In this document: positions 22,719-34,480 of the stretch, piece after piece
How the letters are laid out: every line of letters starts with the position of its first letter
How positions within the stretch are numbered: the stretch's first letter is position 1
NCBI GenBank assembly: GCA_036873755.1
Contig: JAVTVY010025233.1
Span: 1-64,000 of the forward strand
Length of the DNA: 64,000 bases
Source of the DNA: Hanleya hanleyi
Taxonomy: Eukaryota; Mollusca; Polyplacophora; Lepidopleurida; Hanleyidae
Direction: 5' to 3'
Notes under the pieces: model-generated
Database searches by the model: none
The model's input: only the letters and a program-made list of their open reading frames with translations
What the model was told of the DNA's origin: nothing
Made by a program: the position numbers and the translations under genes

Positions 22719-22997
22719 TTACACAGATCTCCATAGATCCCAGCCCAGACGGACTGTCATCTTTTCTGTCACGGGATCAGTTAAGTAATATAACCTACAT
22801 AATCTTTATTTCAAATTAATTTTGAACATGTTACATATGAAATGGGTTTATTTTAGACAGTTCGCGGCGCATTCAGAGGAGGACCGAGCATTTATTGTAT
22901 GGACGGTTTGGACATCAACCAAGTACTCTCAGCGCCGTTAGGACCTTTGATTCGATTAAATTGGCCGCGTCTGCTCTTGATTCTTTGTCCTACTTCC
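22719..22997 (-). pseudogene. PAN-domain remnant of a lectin gene
   Basis: This matches the last 95 or so codons of the lectin genes (PAN domain, ending LGWDLWRSV then TAA at 22721-22719). At about 22,997 it jumps directly to sequence that in the next copy lies upstream of the lectin gene (GAGAATTCAAAATGCCAGCG, compare 27,893). The signal peptide, lectin domain and linker are thus deleted. Further substitutions break the PAN frame. Confidence 0.7.
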
Positions 22998-23000
22998 GAG

Positions 23001-23440
23001 AATTCAAAATGCCAGCGTCTGCCTGTCTGCGGCTTTGACAGAGGGCGATAACGCAGTCCTCGATTTTTGCAAAGTTAGACTTGTCGGAATTCATTCGTTT
23101 ACATTGTACACGATACCATGAACACAGCATTTGAGAAACAATCAGGTAGTATGGAAGCCAGTACTATTAACCCTGTCAAGTCGCGACAAGCCGGAGTACT
23201 ATACCATTAATATTTCAGATCTCATTTCTCCAACACTAGCTTCATACCTTCTAGCAAATTCAGTGCTGTTCTATAGTTACATGGCTGAAGGGATAAAATA
23301 TTTTAAAAACTTATTAAGTATTATAGTTCTGGGACTTACACAGTAGAAATTATTTCTGAAGTTATAAGGTGTGACCTATCCAGCTAAGGGTATACTCACA
23401 TCAGAATTAAATTCGGGATCTTCGCTGTTGTATATATAAT
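23001..23440. repeat. Lectin upstream block, copy A
   Basis: Collinear with 27,893-28,350: shared GTAGTATGGAAGCCAGTACT, AATATTTCAGATCT and CTATAGTTACATGGCTGAAG. Part of the segmental duplication; no gene. Confidence 0.6.
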
Positions 23441-23444
23441 ACAT

Positions 23445-24000
23445 TAGTTTAATAATAATAATAATAAGCTTTATTTAATGTCAATATGATCCCGTAGGAC
23501 AAGTCCTATTTTCAAGGTGGTCGAGAGCTATAACACAGAAATGTAAACAACAACTTTAAAACAAACACCCAGTCATATATAGATAAATTATTAATCTAAG
23601 AGCATTTGCTAAAAAATCATCAAGATATAATTTTGCACACATTTGAAGATATTAAGATTGACACTTTGTCTAATCCCGATTGGTAATTTATTGTAAAATG
23701 TAGGCCCTGGAACTTTAAAAGAATTTTTAAATAGTTCAGCCCTCGCAACGGGCAAAGAAAGCAGATTCCGGTTTGTTGAGCGAAGCTGCCTAGTACGGCC
23801 TGTAAATGATAAAAGTTCTGATAAATATTCTGGAGCTTGTCCATTCAAGACTTTGTATACTTGGATTACAATGCTGTATCTGTATCTATTGGTTATTGGA
23901 TACCAGCCAATGAGTTTATAAATATAATTACTAGAAAGTGTAGAGTCACAATCTAAAATAAGTCGCATACTACGTTTCTGTACACTTTCTACTTATCATG
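23445..24000 (-). mobile_element. LINE 3' fragment (reverse-transcriptase C-terminus)
   Basis: The minus strand ends in AATAAAGCTTATTATTATT, a microsatellite tail typical of CR1/L2-like LINEs. The open frame 23609-23968 encodes the end of a LINE polyprotein (RYSIVIQVYKVLNGQAPEYL, RTRQLRSTNRNLL, VPGPTFYNKLPIGIRQS). It is 5'-truncated, and a second fragment lies at 28,360-28,930. Confidence 0.7.
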
Positions 24001-26545
24001 GCTTCCCTTCTGACATTCCCTTATCAGAATATATAGACTCTTCCAGCGAACATTGGTGGACCCGTGACAATCCGATCGATGATAGATTGTTTTCTTTTAA
24101 TCTCATAACGGTAAAACATCCGACATCGCTGAAGCATGCTCATGATTCATCTACCAATACTCAGATAAATATGATAGGACTTTCCGCCCAGCTTCAATTT
24201 GAGTTAGAGCATCATTTCAATTTTAATTGGTGGAAAATAGACAATTTGTTTTGAAAGCATTGAACTGTAGCAGTTTTTGGCTGGACCACTCGAGTAAGAT
24301 TTCCAAATCGCGATTCACGTTTAGTTGAATTTCAAAAAAAAAAAATTTAGGGAAGAATGATGCGGGGACGAGTCCTCAGCGAAAACGTTTGTGATAATGA
24401 TAATTTTACCAGATATGTCCTTTGTACATATATAAGGGATAACAGGAGACATAACATAACACCAGTAATAGTGTTACGGATATTTCAAAGCGAATTCCCA
24501 ATTGCTACAATCTGGAATACCACTGATGTGACTGTGGAGCCACTCCATACAGCAGTCTCTTTAGTGTATTGTTGAAGTTCTACAATATCAAATGACTTTG
24601 ACATCTCACAAACAACCGCAGTCCACATGTTCAAATCAGCTATGATGTAATTCGATCGTGAGGTAACCGTGAAGAAACCTGACTTCATATTTATCTGCTA
24701 AACTATTTGAATTAAAATGATTACAAATATTTTTGAAAACAATTATTTCCGCAATCATCCAAGCACAGCCTAGTAGACAGATAAGATTGCTCAAATTTCT
24801 TATTTATGCCAGTTCTTCGAAAAAAGTGCATGATAAACTAGAAACTAATAATCTGATCTAAAATAATGGCTTTTGCCTATTTTTCCACGCGGAAAAGAAG
24901 GGATTTCATGCAGGACCACGAGAGTATATCGCTGAATCTGGTACCGGTACGCATTACTACAGATGCATGCTGATATGTTATGCCGAACACAGAAATTGGT
25001 CATACAAAAAAAACACATTATCAGCAAGATAAGTATATTAAAACAATGATTATTGACTCACAATGTTTTATATCCAACTTACCAGGTGCGCATGCTGATG
25101 TATTTGATCAAATCATAGAATAAATCATAGCACTAGATACATATTACTGGAGATGCATGCTAATATATTTAATCTGTGAACGCTGCACTGTATACACGAC
25201 TTTCTGGATATCAAGTATAGATGTATTTGATCAAACGAGGGAAGCACTCACGACGCTGTGTATACAGAGTATGAGTAATACATGCTAATATGTTATATCA
25301 AGCTAAAGTAGGTCATCCTGAATTCCAACATTTAACAAAGTTTATTATATCTGCATGCAAATATATCTGATCAACCACTGTAATAAATCAAAACACTCCA
25401 CAGATATTACTATAGATGAATGCGAATATATATGATGATCAATTACAGCCGCCTGAATAAATAAAAATGATTGATACGCATTACTTAAGATGCGTGCTAA
25501 TACATTTGTCACACATAGAAAAAAGCCACAGAATATATCACACATTTAATAAAATAAGCATGCTATCACGAATCAAAACTATTTTGCTCACAATTTGTTT
25601 CACCTGCATTCTAATATATTTTATTAAAATCGAGATAAATGGACGCATGTAACTTGGTATACCTGACCACGGATGACACCATTTTATACAAACATACTAA
25701 AATATATCATTTTTAGAGGGGAGTGCCAAAATATTTCATGAAAGCTGTTACTTTTGTGAAGCCAAAAGGATATTTAAATCTGCACAAAATGCTGTAATTC
25801 CTACAAGAAAAAATACTCAAGTTCTATATTGTAAATGTTTATGGTCAAAAGTGACGTAAAACGGCATCAACCGATGTTTGAACTTGGACTCTTCCTCGTA
25901 CGTTGTAGCAAGGGCTTTTTAATATAGTGAAATACTCCTTGAACCAACACGAATCCAATGTTCTCAATATCACGACACCCGCCATGACATTGCGGTGTAA
26001 TATTATTTTTGGTCAACAGAGCGGGTGATGGTCCATCACCTTTCATGGTGATGTTGCCCGGTCATCACCCCTTAAAGGCGACGAAAAAGGGCCATGGTCA
26101 ATGTTGTCTCCCTCTCAGGGTGATAGCCCAGATCGTCACCATTTTAGGGTGATGGTCATCACCCTTTCAGGGCGATGACCTGAACATTTGCACTCATTGC
26201 TGATCATCATTTTGGGGTGATGGCAATCACCCTTTTAAAGCGATGATCGAAAAGCGTGATGACTCCAACTCATTACGTTTTTCGGTTGATGCTGACATCA
26301 CCATTCTAGGTTGATAAGTATCACCTTTTTTCTGGCGTGAATGTTTGATATTTTAGATATAGTAATAATTCATGCTACAATGTATACAAATAAAGCCATG
26401 AAGAAAAGCACAATTTCAAACGTCCGTCGATGATGTTTACGTCAATCTTGACCCCAAGAATCTAGAAAATAAATTGGGTATATTCTCTGTATGGAACACA
26501 GTTGCAGTTGAGGAAATGAAGTTTGGTTTCACAATAGTAACAGCT
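24001..26545. repeat. Duplicated non-coding block with GGTGAT array
   Basis: Parts match 28,930-30,460, for example AATTCCCAATTGCTACAATC-like sequence near 24,490 and 29,220. At 26,020-26,340 units of AGGGTGATGGTCATCACCCT and variants form a partly palindromic array. No gene was recognised. Confidence 0.6.
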
Positions 26546-26739
26546 AATTATGTTTACGCTTACATGTAATCTTAACTATTTTTTTCTATTCTCGACTGTG
26601 CTGGGCTTGAAAGAGCTTAGAAAGTCAACGACTGATCTGTTTACCGAATTCTCAAACATGAGCCACTACATTTCGCAGATACATTTTAGAAAGTTCATTG
26701 GCCCATATATCTCCGCGAGGATTTTCGATATCCACATTT

Positions 26740-27630
26740 TTACACAAATCTCCATAGTTCCCAGCCCAGACGGACTGTCATCTTTTCTGTCACGGGATCG
26801 GTTAAGTCATATAACCTGCATACTCTCTCTTTTAGATTAATGTTAAACATGTTACATATGAACCGAGTTTGTTTTAGACATTTCCTGGCGCATTCAGTGG
26901 AGGAGCGAGCTTTTGTTGTATCGAGGGGTTCGGACATCAACCAAGTATTCCCAGCGCCGTTAGGACCTTTGACACGATTAAATTTGGCGCGTCTGCTCTT
27001 GCTTCCCTGTAGTACTTTCTGATTATCATTGAATTTGTCTTGATCGAAACTTGAGAACTTTATGGTGCTGTTAGAAACATTGCTATACCTTGTAGTTGGT
27101 AATGCAGAAGATGTAATTTCGGTGTCAGCTGTCGAAATATGGTAGTACTGCACAGCGGGGTATTCGCAGAGATAGCGAGCCAAATTGGTACAATCCCGTT
27201 GATGCCAGAAAGCATCTTGAAACATATTTATCCATACCGCACACAATTCAATTGTTTTAGTCTGTGCCAAAATTTGACTAACAGACTGTATGGGATTCCA
27301 GTCAGTAAATATGACTGAGCTGCCATCCAGCCAAAACCATTTTTCGCCTCTTTTTTTGGCAGCTATCCAGAAATGTCCCTTATTGACAATGTTGAAGAAT
27401 TTGTTAAGTTCATTGTTAGTAATTTTCACCAGTTCACCGCCATTTTCCTGACAAAGGTCAACCGCTCTTGACCAAGTTTCTACTGATGTCATGTGAAATG
27501 AAGAGCACGTTTTCTCCCACACCAAGGCATCCCACTGAACCCAATCGGGACATCTGTATGACATTTTACCTTCTTCTGTACTTGTCAATGATATGAGGTT
27601 CGAAAAGTGCCAGATTATCGTGACGAACAT
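26740..27630 (-). CDS. Secreted C-type lectin with PAN/apple domain
   Basis: ATG 27630 (MFVTIIWHF) begins a short signal peptide. The open frame extends upstream to 27720, but that part lacks support. The C-type lectin domain starts YRCPDWVQWDALVW and includes CQENGGELVKI, FWIAAKKRGEKWFWLDG and a final C..LARYLCEY. A Ser/Thr-rich linker with N-glycosylation sequons follows. The PAN domain (about the last 85 residues) has CARKCLKQTRFICNMFNI and CRLYDLTDPV. No EPN/QPD triplet is visible, so calcium-dependent sugar binding is doubtful. The whole gene is one exon. It is the only copy in the cluster with an uninterrupted frame including the signal peptide, so it is the likely functional member. 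Confidence 0.8.
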   Translation of the reverse strand: MFVTIIWHFSNLISLTSTEEGKMSYRCPDWVQWDALVWEKTCSSFHMTSVETWSRAVDLCQENGGELVKITNNELNKFFNIVNKGHFWIAAKKRGEKWFWLDGSSVIFTDWNPIQSVSQILAQTKTIELCAVWINMFQDAFWHQRDCTNLARYLCEYPAVQYYHISTADTEITSSALPTTRYSNVSNSTIKFSSFDQDKFNDNQKVLQGSKSRRAKFNRVKGPNGAGNTWLMSEPLDTTKARSSTECARKCLKQTRFICNMFNINLKERVCRLYDLTDPVTEKMTVRLGWELWRFV

Positions 27631-27892
27631 TGCTTTCGTGTTGACAGGTTTGTGTAGACTGGCTTTTTCCCCCCTATTTCCAAGATGAAGGACAGGTGGC
27701 ATGTACCATACTGTTGTCAAGTTCTAAATCTATACAGAATTCGTCGCCATCCGGCATCTGATCCGTGTAAACACTTTTATCCACATGTACTGTTGTTGTT
27801 GTTGTTTAGCTGTTGTTGTCGATATTCTACAGTATCTGGCTCGCTCCTGATTTTAACTACGCGATTGAACGAGATTGAATAATAAAACTGAC

Positions 27893-28359
27893 GAGAATTC
27901 AAAATGCCAGCGTCTGTCTGTCTGCTGCTTTGGCAGCAGAGATACAAGTTAGACTTCTGGAAATTCATTCGTTTAAATTGTACACGCTATCATGAACAGA
28001 GCATTTGAGAAACAATCACGTAGTATGGAAGCCAGTACTATTAACCCCGTCAAGTCGAGACAAGCAGGAGTTTAATTGACCTGCGCTATCATTTATTTGT
28101 ACTATACTATTAATATTTCAGATCTTACTTGTCGGACGCTAGTTTTATTCCTTCTTGCAAATTCAGTGCTGTTCTATAGTTACATGGCTGAAGGGATAAC
28201 ATATTTTTAAAACTTATTAAGTATTATAGTTCTGGTACTTACACAGTTGCAATTACCCCTGAGGTTGTAAGTCGTGACCTATCCAGCTATTAAAGGGAAT
28301 ACTCATATCACAATTAAATCCGGGAACTTCCCTATTGTATATTTGATACATTAATTTCA
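27893..28359. repeat. Lectin upstream block, copy B
   Basis: Counterpart of 23,001-23,440 in the segmental duplication. Confidence 0.6.
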
Positions 28360-28930
28360 TAATAATAATAATAACAATAATATGGTTCATTTAATCTTGA
28401 TATGACCCCGTAGGACAAGTCCTGTTTTCATTTGGGTCGAGAGCTATAACACAGAAATGTAAACAACACGGTTAAATAAAAAAAAACTAGTCATAAATAG
28501 ATAAAATTATTAATCTGTGGCAATCTAAGAGGTATTTGCTAAAAATTCATCAAGAAACAATTATGCACACTTTTAGAGATATTAAGATTGAAACTTTGTC
28601 TCATCTCGATTGGTAGTTTATTGTAAAATGTAGGTCCTGGAACTTCAAAGGATTTTTTAAATTGTTCAGTCCTCGCAAAGGGAACAGAAAGCAGATTCTG
28701 GTTTGTTGAGCGAAGCTGCCTAGTACGGTCGGTAAAAGATTAATGTTCTGATAAATATTCCGGAGATCGTCCATTCAAGACTTTGTTTTCTTGGATTACA
28801 ATGTTGTATCTGCATCTATAGATTATTGGATACCAGCCGATGAATTTATACATACCACTACTAGTCACAGTCTAAAATAAGTCGCATACTACGTTTCTGT
28901 TGGCGTTCTAGTTATCATGGCTTCTCCTCT
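28360..28930 (-). mobile_element. Degenerate LINE 3' fragment
   Basis: Same fragment as 23,445-24,000 (CCCCGTAGGACAAGTCCTGT, CAGATTCTGGTTTGTTGAGCG) but with frame breaks. It was carried along by the segmental duplication. Confidence 0.6.
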
Positions 28931-30460
28931 GACATTAATCATTTCTTAAACTTTACCAGAATATATAGACTCTTCTAGCGAACATTGGTAGGCCTGTGAC
29001 AATTCTTTCGATGATAACTGGGCTTTTCTAGATTGTTTTTTTATTATCTTATAATGGTACCAAAAAATCGCATAATGGTAGAACATCCGACACAACGGAC
29101 GATTCGAGTAAGATTTCAAAATCGCGATTCATGTTTAGTTGAATTTCAAAAATATTTATATATGCAGTTGACCTAAAACCGAGTGTTGTTTAACTCCACT
29201 AATAGTGCTACGGATATTTCAAAGCGACTAGCTGTTACAATCTGGGATACCGATATCACTAATGTGACTTTAGAGCAATTCCAGTACTACAGCAGTCTGT
29301 TTGGCGTATTGCTGAAGTTAAACAATAGGAAATACCTTTGATATGTCACAACAGCCGCCGTCCACATTTTCAAAGTATGATGTAATTCGATCGTGGGGTA
29401 ACCGTGGAGAAAACTGGTTTCATATTTGTATACTAAACTATTTGAATTGAAATGAGTACAAATATTTTTGAACACAATTATTTCCACAATTTTCCACGCA
29501 CAGCTTAGTAGAGAGACAGCTTGGATTGGTTGAAGTGCTTATTTATGCTAGTTCTTCGCAGAAAGTGCATGATCAACTAGAAACTAATAATCTGTTGTGT
29601 AGCCAAAAAGGGTATTTAAATCTGGACAAAATGCTGTAATTCGTCCAGGAAAAAATACCCAAGATATATATTGTAAATGTTCAGAGTCAAAAGTGACGTA
29701 AAACAGCATCAACTCATGTTTGAACTTGGACTATTTCTCGTACGTTGTAGCAGGGGCGATTTGATATATTAAAATACTCCTAGAACCAACACTAATGTTC
29801 TCAATATCACCACATCCACCATGACAATGCGGTGCTATATTATTTTGGGTCAACAGAGCCAGAAGAGAGGGTGATGGTCCATCACCTTTTAAGGTGATGA
29901 TGCCTGGTCATGAGAAAATGTGATGGCCAATGTTGTCACCCTTTAAGGGTAATAGCCCAGATCGTCACCCTTTTAGGGTGATCATCACCCTTTCAGGGCG
30001 GAAACCTATTAGAACATTTGCACTCATTGCTGATCACCCTTTTGGTGTGATAGCCATCACCCTTTTAAGGTGATGACGGAAAAGCGTGATGGCTCCAACT
30101 CATTACCATTTTCGGGTAATGCTGAAATAACCATTTTAGGTTGAAAAGTATCACCTTTTTTCTAACTGTGAATGTGTAATATTTTAGATATAGGGATAAT
30201 TCGTGGTACAATGTATATAAATGAAGACATGAAGGAAAGCACAACTTCAAACGTCTGTCAATGATGTTTACCTCAATTTAACTATGAAAATCTAAAATAT
30301 AAATTAGGTATATTCTCTGTACGAAACACACCTACAGTTGAAGAAATAACATTTTGGTTTCACTAACGTAACAGATAATTATGTTAGACTTACCTGTAAA
30401 CTTGACTACTCTTCCTATTCTCGACTATGCCGGGCGCTTACATGAGCTTAGAAAGTAAAA
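28931..30460. repeat. Duplicated non-coding block with GGTGAT array
   Basis: Counterpart of 24,001-26,545, shorter by about 1 kb. The GGTGAT/ATCACC array is at about 29,870-30,170. Confidence 0.6.
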
Positions 30461-30568
30461 GAGTGATTTATTTCCCGAATTCTCAAATATAAGCCATTAC
30501 GTTTTACAGATGCACTTTAGAAAGTTCATTGGTCTATATCTCCGCGAGGAGTTTTAATATCCACATTT

Positions 30569-31462
30569 TTACACAGATCTCCATAGATCCCACCCCAGAC
30601 GGACTGTCATCTTTCCTGTCACAGTTTCTGCTGAGTTATATAACCTACATACTCTCTTTTCCCGATTAATGTTAAACATGTTACATATGAACTGGGTTTG
30701 TTTTACACAGTTCGCGGCGCATTCAAGGGGGGAGCGAGCATTTATTGTATCGACGGGTTCGGACATCAACCAGGTATTCTCAGCGCCGTTAGGTCCTTTG
30801 ATGCGATTAAACAGACCGCGTCTGCTCTTGCTTCTTTGTCGTACTTCCTGATTATCATTGGAGTTGTCTTGATCAAAACTTGAGAACTTTATGGTACTGT
30901 TAGAAACATTGCTATACCTTGTAGTTGGTATTGCAGAAGATGTCATTTCGGTCTCGCCTACCGAAATATGGTAGTATTGCACAGCAGGATATTCACAGAC
31001 ATAGGGATACTTTATGGTACAATCCCATTGATGCCAGAAACCAATTCCATCCATATTTAGCCATACCGCACACATTTCAATCGGTTTAACATTCTGTGCA
31101 AATAAATGACTGAGGGACTTTTGCGCATGCCAATCGGTAAATACGACTGGGCTGCCATTGGACCAAAACCATTTTTCGTCTATTTTTTTAGCAGCAATCC
31201 TGAAGTTCCTCTTATTGCCGATGTCAAAAAATTGGTTGAGGTCATTGTTATCAATTTTGATCAGTTCACCGTCATTCTCCTGGCAAACGTCAACAGCGTT
31301 TGGCCAAGTTATGTAAGATGTTGTGTGAAATGAATAGCACATTTCTTTCCACACCAGGGCATCACATTGAATCCAGTCGGGGCATCTGTATAACATTTCG
31401 CCTTCTTCTGCACTTGTCAATGGTATGATATTTCAAAAGTGCAAGATTATCGTGGAGAACAT
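30569..31462 (-). pseudogene. C-type lectin/PAN gene with stop in signal peptide
   Basis: The lectin domain (YRCPDWIQCDALVW, CQENDGELIKI, KWFWSNGSPVVFTDW, YPYVCEY), linker and PAN domain (CAANCVKQTQFICNMFNI) are all open to the TAA at 30569. The homologous ATG at 31462 is followed in the tenth codon by TGA (31435-31433), where the paralogue at 26740 reads Ser. No other in-frame ATG would restore a signal peptide; the next Met lies at the start of the lectin domain. Export is therefore probably lost. An upstream exon supplying a leader is possible but nothing points to one. Confidence 0.7.
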
Positions 31463-33051
31463 TACTTTTGTGTTAAAAGGTTTGTGTAGACCGATTCCTT
31501 CCCCTTCTTCCCCATACGAAGGACAGTTTGCGTCTACCATTTTGTTTTAAAATGTCTAAATCTATACAAAATTCATCGCTGTTCGGTATCCGATGCGTGT
31601 AATCACTCTGGTCCACCTGCACTGTTGTTGATTATCGTTTAGCTTTGGTTGTTGATATCCTACTGCATCTTGCTTGCTCCTGATTTGAATTGCGTCTTTA
31701 ACGAGAGTGAATAGCAGAATTGCCGTAAATTCCAAATGTCAGCGTCTGCCTGTCCACTACTTTGACATCAAGTCTATAATTCATTCTACGATTTTTTTGA
31801 AGTTAGACTTCTCGGAATTCATTGGTTCACATTGTACAAGCTACGACGAGGTTAACATCTGAGGGGCAAACAGGTAATATGTAAGATAGTTAAACATAAC
31901 GCAGATAATATCGACTCTGCTGTATGTTAATGAGTTGTTTCTCCTGAAACTGAAATTCGATCCGGTTCAGTCTATGGCGAACGCTTTCTGCCGTATCGTC
32001 GCGTCGTATTATTATTGGCAGCGAGACTGAAGGACTGATCGATAACCCTACGCCATATCCAGATGGCATATTGATAAGAGCGTAATGGTAGCATCATCCT
32101 TACATACGTTTCCTCCACTTAGCTGCGCAGGTCGAGCTCGTGCTGCTGGCCTCATGACCAGGTATGATAGTAGTAGGGGAAGTGCATATTTTCTCATATT
32201 TTGCCGAGGGAGATAACTCTTGTATGTACTATCGTTGAGGTTTGTGGAGGTCAAGTTCATTACAGTTACGACAGATGGCGCCACCAGCTCAAGGTCACGT
32301 GATCGTAGCGTGACCTGGAAGTGACCCCTGGGGATGTATTCCTCAGCGTTGATCAGGTTAGGCGGTGATGCGTTTTCGGGAGAAGCCTCCGCGGACAGAA
32401 TGTAGTCCCATGTCAGCAATGGGACAGGGGTGATCATTTTTCTTTTCTTATGGATTTTACTATGGGGTGTGGCATCTTGTTTTTTTCGTCTCACCACGTA
32501 GAACACGATGGGAGGGGTCACGAGGCCAAGCGGTGAATTGTATTTTGACAGTTCGGGTAGGCCTGATGGGGTTGATAGGTCCATACTGGCGCAGTGGGCA
32601 GTGTTGGTCCCACTGGGATATCCACTCATGGACATATGCTGTATGGTGTGTGGCCCATTGAAAATCTCGAGGCCATTCGTTGAAATTTTGTCGAAAAGTG
32701 ACTATGCGCATGCGCACTTGGCAAGTATGGCTGGGATGGACGTTTTGGGGTCTAGGTGGACCCCTAGTTGTCCGATTTGTCATGTGAGGAGTCATCGTGA
32801 AGTACTCGTGGGGGCGCGTCCAATTGTATGGATGAGTGATGGAACTGACGTAATCCTGTGCATGAGCAGTAGAAAAAGTGCATTAAAATGGAGGTTTTGA
32901 GGTCGAGATTTAACCATATTGGGCCGATATGGACGTATGAGGCTTATTTTGAAGTTGTCTTGGGATAACGTCGGATTGGATTGGTAACTAGTCCGGTTTC
33001 ATTATTCTGCGCATACACAGTCTGGCCGAAGTAGCGAAGAAGAGCGTTTTG
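31463..33051. other. Intergenic; NRF1-like repeats at the Polinton flank
   Basis: A 195-codon minus frame (32048-32635) has no recognisable domain. It contains GCCGAGGGAGATAACTCTTG near 32,203, resembling a phrase in the Polinton terminal repeat. From 32,700, TGCGCATGCGCACTTGG and GACGTTTTGGGGTCTAGG mark the same repeat family as 35,300-35,700, so the Polinton inserted into that family. Confidence 0.45.
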
Positions 33052-33057
33052 GGGGTG
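33052..33057. repeat. 6-bp target-site duplication, left
   Basis: GGGGTG immediately precedes the left Polinton end (AGTAGTGTA). It is identical to 59746-59751. Polintons characteristically make 6-bp duplications. Confidence 0.85.
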
Positions 33058-33257
33058 AGTAGTGTATATTACCCGATTTGAGTAATATTCTCCCCGGATG
33101 TAAAAATGACGTCACAACTTCCTATGGTGGCGCCATCTGTACACTTTGGATGCAGGGGAGGAAACGAGGCGGTGGGGAGGTCACGGGGAGAAAAAACCCT
33201 CACATTAACCTCAAAAAGCCCTATAAGACATATAATAGTAATAAAGATACCCTATAT
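33058..33257. repeat. Left TIR, outer part
   Basis: Reverse complement of about 59,535-59,745: shared ATTCTCCCCGGATGTAAAAA, GGCGCCA, GGATGCAGGGGAGGAAACG and CCCTATAAGACATATAATA. It breaks off at about 33,258 where the nested element begins. Confidence 0.85.
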
Positions 33258-33355
33258 GTGTTGTACGATCTTATTATGACGAGTCTAGGATCAGTGCGAC
33301 CCCAGGGTCGAGCGTTTATTGTCCGGTATGTCTCCGCAAAAAGTAAACAAACAAA

Positions 33356-33560
33356 ATGGCGGCGTGTGGGTGCAAGATGGCGGCGCGTTCTGTGGGTGCA
33401 AGATGGCGGCGTGTGGGTGCAAGATGGCGGCGCATTCTGTGGGTGCAAGATGGCGGCGTGTGGGTGCAAGATGCCGGCGCGTTTTGTGGGTGCAAGATGG
33501 CGGCGTGTGGGTGCAAGATGGCGGCGCGTTCTGTGGGTGCAAGATGGCGGGTCATCTCCC
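33356..33560. repeat. YY1-like array, left arm
   Basis: About nine AAGATGGCGGC-type units alternate GTGTGGGTGC and GCGTTCTGTGGGTGC spacers. They produce open frames in every phase that are not genes. Confidence 0.8.
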
Positions 33561-33599
33561 CTGATTCGAACCTTTGCGTCTTTACGGGGAATACCTAAA

Positions 33600-34480
33600 T
33601 AGACGTTTTGGAGCTAGGGGAGGCACTAATGGGCCGATGGGGTCGAGTGAGGTATCAAAGTGAAGCCTATGTGAGGGGACATCTAATGGGCTGGGTGTGA
33701 GGTTGAAATATCGGCATTCTGCGCATGCGCGGTGGACCAAGTGTATGCAAATAGTGGTTTTGGAGCTAGGGGAGTTACTAATGGTCCAATGGGATCGAGT
33801 GAGGTATCAAAGTGAAGTATTCGTGAAGGGGCATCTGATGGGCTGGGGGTGGGGTTGAAGTATCGGCATTCTGTGCATGCGCGGTGGCTGAAGGGTATGG
33901 AAATAGACGTTTTGGAGCTAGGGGAGCCCCTAATGGTCCAATGGAGTTGTATGAGGTATCAGTGTGAAGCATTCGTGAAGGGGCATCCGATGAGCTGGGT
34001 GTGGGATTGAAATATCGGCATTCTGCGCATGCGCGGTGGCCAAAGGGTATAAAAATAGACGTTTTGGAGCTAGGGAGTCCCTAATGGGCCAATGGGGTCA
34101 TATGAGGTATCAAAGTGAAGCATTCGTGAAGGGGCATCTGATGGGCTGGGTGTGCAGTAGGAATATCATTCTGCGCATGCGCAGACGCAATGCGGAGCTC
34201 TCGTCCAATCAGAAGCGAGTATTTCAAATCCGTCACAGATCTCTCAGCCAATCAGAAGCGAGTATTTTGACCCGGTGCATTATGGGCCATATCCAAGATG
34301 GCGGCACGTATGTTCAAGATGGCGGCACATCCGATGTCGAAAACTGGCCCTTTTGTCGGGATGTGGTCACCTAGTGTCGAAAACTGGACCTTGTATGGGT
34401 CCTGCTAGCCGTTTTGGAGTTAGGGGAGCCCCTAATGGGCCGATGGAGTTGTATGAGGTATCAAAGTGAAGTATATTTCA
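33600..34480. repeat. NRF1-like tandem repeats and CCAAT/YY1 block, left arm
   Basis: TGCGCATGCGC recurs in units like those at 7,085-7,900. Then at 34,190-34,400 comes the block with CCAATCAGAAGCGAG (twice) and CAAGATGGCGGCAC (twice). Confidence 0.7.

Noticed and set aside
32048..32635. 195-codon minus-strand frame
   Set aside because: It covers repeat pieces (including a TIR-like phrase) and has no recognisable domain or composition bias.
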